In this document: in pieces, positions 28,801-34,255 of the stretch
Position numbering within the stretch: the first letter of the stretch is position 1
Layout of the letters: each line of letters starts with the position of its first letter
Source: JANYCO01 sp035535995
GTDB lineage: Bacteria; Bacteroidota; Bacteroidia; Cytophagales; Cytophagaceae
NCBI GenBank assembly: GCA_035535995.1
Contig: DATLOZ010000027.1
Span: 1-64,000, forward strand
DNA: 64,000 nt
Reading direction: 5' to 3'
Program-made: the position numbers and the translations under genes
The notes under the pieces: generated by a model
What the model was told of the DNA's origin: nothing
Database searches by the model: none
Seen by the model: only the letters and a program-made list of their open reading frames with translations

Positions 28801-29050
28801 TGCCTCTGCGGGCAGCGAACAAAACGCCAAAGAAATCGCGCAGCTAGGACATGGACTCTTTACCTATGTATTGCTGAAAGCCATGTCCGGAGCCGCCGAC
28901 GGAGCACCAGACGATGGGAAGATCACGATCTACGAATTAAAATCTTATCTCGACGATCAGGTGCCAGAATTAAACCGCCAGTATAGCGGAAAGATCCAGT
29001 ATCCATATACGTTCTCACGCGGGCATGATTTCCCTATTGTATTTGAATAA
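25808..29050 (+). CDS. Secreted WD40-caspase (C14) protein
   Basis: A 1080-residue protein with an N-terminal signal peptide (cleavage after LLHAQ, about 24). Residues about 34-660 hold fourteen recognisable WD40 blades (landmarks FSPDGKYL, LWD/VWN), enough for two seven-bladed propellers. A linker (ERDWMARTKDGYFNATAG) and an Ig-like domain (about 735-835) follow. Then comes a caspase-like peptidase C14 domain (about 835-1080) with His913 in YYAGHGS and Cys966 in MDACQSGG. The catalytic dyad is intact, so proteolysis is expected. Such fusions are known in bacteria, but substrates and roles are mostly not. The signal peptide puts it in the periplasm or outside; no T9SS sorting tail is visible. 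A MazG-like gene follows by 73 bp. Confidence 0.94.
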   Translation: MKKIFLQKFLCLLPLFYACLLHAQENKLETIVQKGHSASVKAVAISPDGRFLVTGSRDRTAKLWDLQTGMEMRTYNGHEHTVNGVQFSPNGKYLATSSADNTFRVWNVLNGKQIFVSPVAEKYMTDIAFSPDSKYLIGAGYSDSASVYEIPSGKFVKNIAVNADQGSGYGVSVEYSPDGKWLAIGEDNKTVNVYHLPDWKLTYTFKPSEGWCGGCGTLVSFSADSKYLLKLSHNAKAEQYDLQSGKLITQYGEELDEIAGIEMSKDSKKIVVAGDKKLIQYEMLSAKILSSISVDSSGELNEAIYNNDASLVIAAFGSNKAIAYNAANGKEQTSFSGILNQQDKGGLDYNPDNYYESYIAKYLRLKNLLLITKDDRFFITGKTGTSAVKWSTATGKPERAYRGHSKAVICFDLSKDGKYLLTGDGNGEAILWETESGKKIRSYKGHKEPLFDVKISPDGNSIVTVSWDASMIVWNLETGEKTSYTDFREYSAYTVAFSPDGLYLVTGRLNKMLELREPDSKEIVRTFIGHTDVISSIDFGPEKYKMLSASWDGTARIWDISTGMMVQKFKVSKTAVHSAIYTPDGKRVITGGDDRVIRIFDVASGKLLKTLEGHQAEISCIRISQDGKMLVSYSVDGVIKCWNLDKGVEFYEHMHLGERDWMARTKDGYFNATAGARSAVHFVKGLEVYQPEQFFEEYYRPDIIPEMYKSRGASEGRQKIEDKLNQAPPPELKIALVPIEGNTEVEVHMKVTDIGGGVSEVRLMHNGKLLPVSTEELTLPAGKGNFTTFTKTYSLVAGTNTFSASGFSKGRVESIPVEAKMFSENAVNASICHVFAIGIDKYKNPSMSLNFARDDAEAFVDSIRKGTGNLFQKTEIHTLYDEKATRQAVLDTLEALSKKIAPQDVFLFYYAGHGSMTEDKFYFITHECTRLYDPLNLEKNAISDAEMQDKLKHIKALKQIIIMDACQSGGSVELLAMRGSMEEKAIAQLSRSAGIHVLASAGSEQNAKEIAQLGHGLFTYVLLKAMSGAADGAPDDGKITIYELKSYLDDQVPELNRQYSGKIQYPYTFSRGHDFPIVFE

Positions 29051-29057
29051 TATACAC

Positions 29058-29082
29058 CTTCAAGGGTTTTAAAACCTTGAAG
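29058..29082. repeat. Palindrome, AAGGTTTTAAAACCTT family
   Basis: The 25-bp inverted repeat cttcaagg-g-tttt / aaaaccttgaag sits 8 bp after the caspase stop. It is related to the palindrome at 31419-31454 by its central aaggttt/aaacctt. It may act as a weak terminator. A fragment of the aactcataattc repeat (about 29097-29120) follows immediately. Confidence 0.6.
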
Positions 29083-29123
29083 AGATAGTCATAAATTAAT
29101 AACTCATAATTCATAGTTTAAAA

Positions 29124-29594
29124 ATGAAAGAAGCCAACTCCTTAAACAGCGTAGCGGAATTTCACCGTACGTTCAAACATCCTATTCTTCCTGCGCCTAC
29201 CATTCCTTCGGAGGAACGCTGTAAGCTAAGAGTATCGCTGATAGCAGAAGAGCTGAAAGAATTGGAACAAGCTATCCAGGATAATAACATCGTAGAGATC
29301 GCCGATGCTTTGAGCGATCTTCAGTATGTATTATCCGGCGCGATCTTAGAATTTGGATTGGCCGAAAAATTCGGCGCGCTTTTTTCAGAAGTGCACCGCT
29401 CCAATATGAGCAAAGCCTGCGCTACTGCTGAAGAAGCAGAAAAGACAATAGATTTCTATAAAAATAAAGACAATACGAACGCGTATTTTGTAGAAAGCGA
29501 TGGCAAATTTTTAGTGTATAGAAAAGAAGATAATAAAACGCTGAAGTCTGTAAACTATTCGCCGGCGGAGTTGGAGAAGATTGTGAAGGGGTAA
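29124..29594 (+). CDS. MazG-like nucleoside triphosphate pyrophosphohydrolase
   Basis: A 156-residue all-alpha NTP pyrophosphatase (PRA-PH/MazG-like superfamily). The metal-binding pattern is visible as AEELKELEQAI (E-E-x-x-E type) and, about 20 residues on, EIADALSDLQYV (E-x-x-D). The C-terminal quarter (FYKNKDNTNAYFVESDG) is shared with phage and bacterial proteins annotated as phosphoribosyl-ATP-pyrophosphohydrolase-like. It probably cleaves a nucleotide to the monophosphate plus pyrophosphate; the base is unknown. His-biosynthesis genes are absent nearby, so HisE is unlikely. It lies 73 bp after the WD40-caspase gene on the same strand, with a palindrome between. Confidence 0.85.
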   Translation: MKEANSLNSVAEFHRTFKHPILPAPTIPSEERCKLRVSLIAEELKELEQAIQDNNIVEIADALSDLQYVLSGAILEFGLAEKFGALFSEVHRSNMSKACATAEEAEKTIDFYKNKDNTNAYFVESDGKFLVYRKEDNKTLKSVNYSPAELEKIVKG

Positions 29595-29595
29595 A

Positions 29596-29665
29596 AGTTA
29601 TGAATGTTGAATTATGAGTTATGAATGTTTTTTAATTAATAACTCATAATTCAACATTCATAACT
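29596..29665. repeat. Perfect 26-bp inverted repeat, ATGAATGTTGAATTATG family
   Basis: 29596-29621 and 29640-29665 are perfect inverted copies (core atgaatgttgaattatga) with an 18-nt AT spacer. The left arm starts directly after the TAA of the MazG-like gene and the right arm ends 6 bp before the convergent DUF2490 stop. It probably acts as a bidirectional terminator. Five more copies occur in the window. Confidence 0.85.
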
Positions 29666-29671
29666 TATTTA

Positions 29672-30550
29672 TTATTCTGTTTTCTTCTTCTTAAACAAAC
29701 TATTAAAGTCATCAAAAATAATATTGACTGCGATGTTGTTGTTAAAATCTACATTGTTCTTTGCCTTATTATTCATGCGGAAAGCAGTTTGATTGAGATA
29801 GCCAAGTTCTAACCGGAATTCTGGACAAAATTTATATCCAATCATAAAATAAAAACGGTTTTGATCTAAAATTTTATTGCTTGGAACATTTTTTCCTGTG
29901 CTGATGAATAGTTCACTTGAAGTCATCAAATACCAGGCACCTGTTTCTATCTTGGTCTTGTTGAAGGGCACAAATACACGTAACATATAGCGAAATCTTC
30001 CCATACGGCCTGTGCCGGGAAAGTCATAGCTATCGGCCGGTCCGGTGGGATCGCCGGGATGTGTGTCTAATTTTTTTACACCATAAAAACGAAACTCATA
30101 GCGGTAACGGTGTACCAATTGAATCCTACCAAGGTTGCTGAAGAACGTGATCTGTGGGCTGGTGCGGAATTCAGGTTGATAGGTGGTTTTTCCGTTTATC
30201 GGAAAAGACCATGTGCCAAACCAGGTGATTGGTGACCAGGAAAAACGTACTTTATCGTTGGGTTGATAATGGATAAAAGGCCGTAACGCATCCTGGTAAG
30301 GATTTTTGATAATATTGAAATGATCGTTTCCTACTTTGTCGCCGCGCTCGTAAGCGGATCTAGGATCGGCTTGTCTACGCATTTCTATGTCGAGACTATA
30401 GTTGAATTTCCCTTTTATTTTCCCCATAAGCTGGGTGTTTGTCCAGAGCATATGGTTGTGAATATAATCGCGCTGAGCGCCCGGGTGTTGGCCAAAGGCA
30501 GAGGGAGAAGCAATCGCCAGGATTGCAACGAAACAGAAAATCTTATTCAT
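29672..30550 (-). CDS. DUF2490 outer-membrane protein
   Basis: A 292-residue protein counted from the ATG at 30550, which opens a clear signal peptide (MNKIFCFVAILAIASPSAFG, cleavage before QHPG). A longer frame to 30622 adds a non-signal leader and is rejected. The mature part alternates short strands rich in aromatic residues (FNYSLDIEMRRQ, RFRYMLRVFVPF, FYFMIGYKF) and ends with a strand-like IAVNIIFDDF segment, as expected for the DUF2490 beta-barrel family of Bacteroidota. Function is unknown; outer-membrane location is inferred. It is convergent with the MazG-like gene. Confidence 0.85.
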   Translation of the reverse strand: MNKIFCFVAILAIASPSAFGQHPGAQRDYIHNHMLWTNTQLMGKIKGKFNYSLDIEMRRQADPRSAYERGDKVGNDHFNIIKNPYQDALRPFIHYQPNDKVRFSWSPITWFGTWSFPINGKTTYQPEFRTSPQITFFSNLGRIQLVHRYRYEFRFYGVKKLDTHPGDPTGPADSYDFPGTGRMGRFRYMLRVFVPFNKTKIETGAWYLMTSSELFISTGKNVPSNKILDQNRFYFMIGYKFCPEFRLELGYLNQTAFRMNNKAKNNVDFNNNIAVNIIFDDFNSLFKKKKTE

Positions 30551-30746
30551 TTGGTGGACTTTGTGGTATTGTTCCTGAATGATAGTGGTATCATACAGGA
30601 ATAGTGCGCGAATATCTGACAAAAATTTTGTAAGGACAAAAAAATAGGATGTTAAGTTTTGACCAGAATTTTCAGGATTATAGAATTGATAGAATTCAGA
30701 TCTGGCAATAAAATAGTAACTTACTTAAAACATAAACCTACATCTT

Positions 30747-31400
30747 ATGCTAAAACAATTTGTCTTCGTTTGTTCTTTTTTATTGCTACTGACTTCCTGT
30801 GGAGGGAATTCTTCTGAAAAAAATGCTTCTGATTCTACCGCTGCCGTGGTGGATTCTACTACTAAAAATGCCAAGGACACTGCGAATAATTCTCCTTTCA
30901 AAACAATCATCGCAGCGCTTCCCGAACAAATGGCAACTATTAATTACAACGAAGATTATCTCAGCGACGATGCTGTGCTGGGAAAATATCAATCCTCTGT
31001 GAAACCAGTTCCCTGCGCCCAGGCGATGCTCCCGGATTCAATTTCCTGCGCCGATTCTGTTTATTTTGGATGGAAAATATCCTATGAAAAATTTACCTTG
31101 GTCAGTTGTATGACCTCCGACTGGAATGCCAAGGGTTCCAGCGCGATGTATCATCTTCTAACTATTGACAATAGCAACGGGGCGATCATCGATTGCAGGC
31201 CGGAATACGCAGGTGCTTATGTGGTAGCGGTAGAAAATCCAAATGGAGGAACCAGCGCGGGGATTCAATATACTACCGCTTCCTTGCAGGTTAAGCCATC
31301 GTTCAGCGTTGCCACTGTAGACCGTGAGTCTGACTCGGATACTGCTACAGTGTATGAGTTAAATCCTGACGGACATTTTGTAATGACAGGGTTGAAATAA
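30747..31400 (+). CDS. Lipoprotein, hypothetical, 217 aa
   Basis: A 217-residue lipoprotein: hydrophobic signal MLKQFVFVCSFLLLL, then the lipobox LTSC (Cys18) followed by GGNSSEKN, a Ser/Thr/Asp-rich tether to about residue 50, and a folded domain with several Cys residues (VPCAQAM, DSISCADS, LVSCMT, IDCRP) that could form disulfides. No family was recognised. Likely anchored in the outer or inner membrane facing the periplasm. Divergent from the DUF2490 gene; a perfect palindrome follows. Confidence 0.82.
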   Translation: MLKQFVFVCSFLLLLTSCGGNSSEKNASDSTAAVVDSTTKNAKDTANNSPFKTIIAALPEQMATINYNEDYLSDDAVLGKYQSSVKPVPCAQAMLPDSISCADSVYFGWKISYEKFTLVSCMTSDWNAKGSSAMYHLLTIDNSNGAIIDCRPEYAGAYVVAVENPNGGTSAGIQYTTASLQVKPSFSVATVDRESDSDTATVYELNPDGHFVMTGLK

Positions 31401-31418
31401 TCTTCAGCTTTTTGTTTA

Positions 31419-31454
31419 CCATACTTATAAGGTTTTTAAACCTTATAAGTATGG
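31419..31454. repeat. Perfect 17-bp palindrome after lipoprotein gene
   Basis: Two perfect 17-nt arms (ccatacttataaggttt and its complement) with a TT centre, 18 bp past the lipoprotein stop. The core aaggttt/aaacctt is shared with 29058-29082. It may work as a transcript-end hairpin. Confidence 0.75.
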
Positions 31455-31566
31455 AAGACTAATACAGAGAGGATTCATACGCCTTAATTTTTTTTCGGCC
31501 ATGTAAAACCTCTTTTCTTAATCTTCGTTAGAATAATTTTAGAAAATTGAACCTAAACTTTATAAC

Positions 31567-31920
31567 ATGAAAATTAACAAAACAATCCTGGTAGCTGCTC
31601 TATTATTGTTAACTGTGGTGGCATTCACCGCTTTTAAAAATGATACAAAAGCAGGAAAATCCGAATACCTGACTATCTATACGGAAAGTGGTGATTTCAC
31701 AGAAGTGCATATTTCTATAGATGGAAAAGATTTTAGAAAAATAAATTTGCTTTCAGAATACCGCAGTCTAAAAGGTTTTAATCCATTGATCAACCTGATC
31801 CACGACCAGGAAAGAGATGGATGGGAATTGATGGGAACTCCTACTCATGTGCCTTATAGAGGTGATGGTAGCTATGGCGCAGGAATCATGATCTTCATGC
31901 AGCGTCCTGCTAAGAACTGA
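31567..31920 (+). CDS. Small secreted hypothetical protein, 117 aa
   Basis: A 117-residue protein with an N-terminal hydrophobic segment (KTILVAALLLLTVVAFTAF, about 5-23) that is a signal peptide or single anchor. The rest is one small domain: YLTIYTESGDFTEVHISIDGK, then RDGWELMGTPTHVPY and a terminal IMIFMQRP strand. The D-G-W-E-L-x-x motif resembles small DUF4177-like domains, but the match is weak. It is a single gene between a palindrome and a strong bidirectional terminator. Confidence 0.75.
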   Translation: MKINKTILVAALLLLTVVAFTAFKNDTKAGKSEYLTIYTESGDFTEVHISIDGKDFRKINLLSEYRSLKGFNPLINLIHDQERDGWELMGTPTHVPYRGDGSYGAGIMIFMQRPAKN

Positions 31921-31938
31921 TTTTATCTTTAAAAAAAT

Positions 31939-31970
31939 AAAAAAGTCCCGCTATAGAGTGGGACTTTTTT
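31939..31970. terminator. Bidirectional rho-independent terminator
   Basis: An 11-bp stem (aaaaaagtccc / gggactttttt) with a 10-nt loop between two convergent genes (stops at 31920 and 31990). It has an A-run on the left and a T-run on the right, so it works for both strands. Confidence 0.92.
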
Positions 31971-31989
31971 ATTTCATTACTAAAGTAAA

Positions 31990-32319
31990 TTAAGCAGTAG
32001 TTGTCATTTTTGTTACTGCTTTTTCTTTTAATACGCTAGTCAATTCTTCGATCGCTTTTTCTTTCAAAGGGGTAACTATTTCCTGAGGAAGATTAGTTTT
32101 TGAAATATAAGGTTGAACTTCCGAATCAAAGATATCGTTGGCTTGGTCTTGCAGGTAAGAGTCGAGTTGATCTCCGGCCATCTCTGCAGTTTTAGGATCA
32201 AGTTTTTTGTCTTTGGTGGTAGTAACGGATTTTTTGACACGGCTTCCAAGATAAGCCAGTGTAATGGGCTGTCCTACTACAGGTGCATTGCCCAGCATAT
32301 TGTAAAGTGTCTCGATCAT
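31990..32319 (-). CDS. Hypothetical protein, 109 aa
   Basis: Not recognised. A 109-residue soluble, helical, Lys/Thr-rich protein. It starts MIETLYNMLGNAPVVGQP, has a Lys-rich turn (KKSVTTTKDKKLD) and ends in two amphipathic helices (PQEIVTPLKEKAIEELTSVLKEKAVTKM). No signal peptide. It shares a convergent terminator with the 117-residue gene. The start ATG at 32319 is well placed and the composition is coding-like. Confidence 0.7.
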   Translation of the reverse strand: MIETLYNMLGNAPVVGQPITLAYLGSRVKKSVTTTKDKKLDPKTAEMAGDQLDSYLQDQANDIFDSEVQPYISKTNLPQEIVTPLKEKAIEELTSVLKEKAVTKMTTTA

Positions 32320-32711
32320 AGATTTAAGTAAGTTTGGTTTCTACTAAAAGTAGGGAATAACGACCAGATATCAAGTGAATTTGAGATAAAGAGGGATTAT
32401 GTAATTGTAAACTTGAATTGCAGCCGTTGTTGGGGCTTTTCTCCAACAACTTGTCTTACTTTAAACATTAAACTTTTAGAATTCCCCTTTTAAGTATTAA
32501 GATTAATAATAGATGCAAGATACCAGATGCCGGATACCAGATAGTTTAGATAAAAACAACTCTGTTTTACAAATAAGCTAAAAGACAATGTCATTAAAAT
32601 ACTCTCGCATTTATCCGGTATCAGGCATCCGGCATCTGGTATCTCAAATAAATATTTAATAGTTAAGAGGGTAATTCCAAAACTTTTAACTTTGGCTTTA
32701 AACCCGATTCT
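32320..32711. other. 392-bp divergent intergenic region with inverted repeat
   Basis: No coding frame is credible; a 132-codon minus frame here is mostly the translated repeat. The main content is an inverted repeat: arms around 32519-32543 and 32612-32644 share gataccagatgccggat and enclose about 70 nt. A minor ccaacaac...gttgttgg-like stretch is near 32420-32450. Promoters for the flanking divergent genes are expected but not identified. Confidence 0.6.
32519..32644. repeat. Inverted repeat, GATACCAGATGCCGGAT family
   Basis: The left arm begins at 32519 and the right arm ends at 32644. 17 nt match exactly in inverse orientation and the match continues imperfectly. A solo arm is at 24410-24433. 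Confidence 0.7.
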
Positions 32712-33047
32712 ATGAAAAAAGATTACACCAATTTTTTCCAGGATGTATTTGAAGTAGTAAAACTTGTACCAAAAGGTAGAGTAACCACTTACGGAGCGAT
32801 CGGTGAATATCTTGGATTGCGTTCCTCCGCGCGTATGGTAGGCTGGGCGCTGAATGCTGCGCACAGTGAAAAAAATGTTCCCGCACACCGTGTAGTAAAT
32901 GCAAAAGGATTACTCACCGGGAAACATCATTTTAAACCGCCTTCTCAAATGAAGAAACTGTTGGAGCAGGAAGGTGTAAAAGTTAAAAATGACCAGGTGG
33001 TGGATTTTGCCAACAAGTTGTGGCTGCCTAAAAAAGAACTCCTGTAG
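32712..33047 (+). CDS. Alkyltransferase-like protein (MGMT family, Cys replaced by Ala)
   Basis: A 111-residue protein equal to the DNA-binding half of O6-methylguanine-DNA methyltransferase. It has the VPKGRVTTYGAIGEYLG helix-turn-helix region (about 20-37), the arginine finger SSARMVGWAL (about 38-47) and the active-site motif written VPAHRV, with Ala58 where MGMT has the alkyl-accepting Cys. It therefore cannot remove alkyl groups itself. Established: alkyltransferase-like proteins, including an Ala-type one from Thermus, bind O6-alkylguanine and hand it to nucleotide excision repair. The same role is likely here. It is followed by a 28-bp perfect hairpin and the convergent YitT gene. Confidence 0.93.
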   Translation: MKKDYTNFFQDVFEVVKLVPKGRVTTYGAIGEYLGLRSSARMVGWALNAAHSEKNVPAHRVVNAKGLLTGKHHFKPPSQMKKLLEQEGVKVKNDQVVDFANKLWLPKKELL

Positions 33048-33063
33048 TCACTGGCTAAAACAC

Positions 33064-33132
33064 TCCCTACTCACACTCACACTCCAGACTGACCAACAGC
33101 AGGACAGTCTGGAGTGTGAGTGTGAGTAGGGA
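33064..33132. repeat. Perfect 28-bp hairpin with conserved 13-nt loop
   Basis: Arms 33064-33091 and 33105-33132 pair without a mismatch. The stem is built from repeats of tcacac/gtgtga. The loop accaacagcagga is nearly the loop of the hairpins at 36856-36921 and 61896-61962, although their stems are unrelated. It lies between convergent stops and can terminate both transcripts. Confidence 0.9.
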
Positions 33133-33138
33133 ATTGTA

Positions 33139-34002
33139 CTAATGTACCAATGGCCTGCGCTTGATCATTCCGCCCTTAGTATCCTTAATACTATTCATGA
33201 TCACAAAAGCATCCTTATCTATTTTTTCGATCTCACCGTTGAGCTTACCGATCTCCAGGCGGGTGAGAACGGTGTAGACGATGTCGATGTTGTTTTCATT
33301 GACGCCTCGTTTGCCGTATCCTTTTTCACCTTTGTACAATGTTACTCCCCGCCCCATTTTTTCAATGACCATTTGACGCATTTCTTCAGAGTGTGTGGAA
33401 ATGATGGTAACACCAGTATATTCTTCAATACCTTCTACAATAAAGTCGATCGCTTTGGAAGCGGCTATGTATGTGAGCATGGAGTACATGGCTGTTTCGA
33501 TAGAGAGGATGATAGCGGCAGCGAGAAAAATAATAACATTGATAATGATAATAATATCACCCATGGTAGTAACGCCAAATCGTTTACTCATATTGATCGC
33601 CAGTACTTCTGTGCCGTCCAGCACGCCACCGCCTCTTACTGCAAAACCAATTCCTCCCCCAAGAAAAAATCCTCCGAAAATGGCTACTAATAATTTATCG
33701 TGCGTGATCTCCGGAAATGGAACGAAAGCCACCACTGCGGAAAGCAGAATAATCCCCATGGCAGTTTTGAAGGCAAAAACTTTTCCGATAGAATTATATC
33801 CGAGAATAATAAATGGAAAGTTGATCACAATGAGTACAAGCGGAAGAGCAAAGTCCGTAGTTTTGGCTACGAGCAACGAGATCCCGACAGCGCCGCCGTC
33901 TATGAAATTGTTAGGTAACAAAAAACTTTTAAGTCCAATGGCCGCGGAGAAAACACCAAGCGAAGTAAAAAAAATATCTTTCAAAATTTGTTTGCTATTC
34001 AT
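33139..34002 (-). CDS. YitT family membrane protein (DUF161/DUF2179)
   Basis: A 287-residue protein with five or six hydrophobic helices in residues about 8-190 (IFFTSLGVFSAAIGLKSFLL, FGGFFLGGGIGFAVRGGGVLDGTE and others), then a cytoplasmic DUF2179 domain (about 220-280: TIISTHSEEMRQMVIEKMGRGVTLYKGEKGY). The GGGIGF and GGxLDGTE motifs are family hallmarks. Function of the family is not settled. The gene is convergent with the alkyltransferase-like gene and its start faces the nested palindrome at 34075-34255. Confidence 0.93.
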   Translation of the reverse strand: MNSKQILKDIFFTSLGVFSAAIGLKSFLLPNNFIDGGAVGISLLVAKTTDFALPLVLIVINFPFIILGYNSIGKVFAFKTAMGIILLSAVVAFVPFPEITHDKLLVAIFGGFFLGGGIGFAVRGGGVLDGTEVLAINMSKRFGVTTMGDIIIIINVIIFLAAAIILSIETAMYSMLTYIAASKAIDFIVEGIEEYTGVTIISTHSEEMRQMVIEKMGRGVTLYKGEKGYGKRGVNENNIDIVYTVLTRLEIGKLNGEIEKIDKDAFVIMNSIKDTKGGMIKRRPLVH

Positions 34003-34074
34003 GTTGTAATAAGGTTTGATTTATAACAGAAGATGGTTGTTTTAGTTCAGCGAGGTGGTGTCTATTTATTCACC

Positions 34075-34255
34075 AGTCTGACCTTAATTCGCAGGAGTAG
34101 AATATTTACTTTATTCAATGCGAGTTGTCATTCAGAAGGAAACTTGTGCGGAGCCAGCCGCGGATTCCTTCTGAATGACAACTCGCATATAGACACTGAA
34201 TCATGTAAATCAAAATCAAGTAAATCTTCTACTCCTGCGAATCAGGGTTCAGACT
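34075..34255. repeat. Two-level nested palindrome
   Basis: Outer arms 34075-34114 and 34213-34255 belong to the TCTGAACC...GATT...GGAGTAGAA family. Inside lies a second, unrelated perfect 24-bp inverted repeat (34118-34141 with 34165-34188, core gttgtcattcagaagg) around a 23-nt loop that contains a further short gcgg/ccgc stem. The right outer arm overlaps the last codons of the symporter gene. Confidence 0.88.

Noticed and set aside
27727..29050. Several 60-130 codon minus frames over the caspase gene
   Set aside because: Antisense shadows with no motifs; the plus strand has clear WD40 and caspase signatures.
32490..32888. 132-codon minus frame
   Set aside because: Mostly translated palindromic repeat and antisense of the alkyltransferase-like gene.
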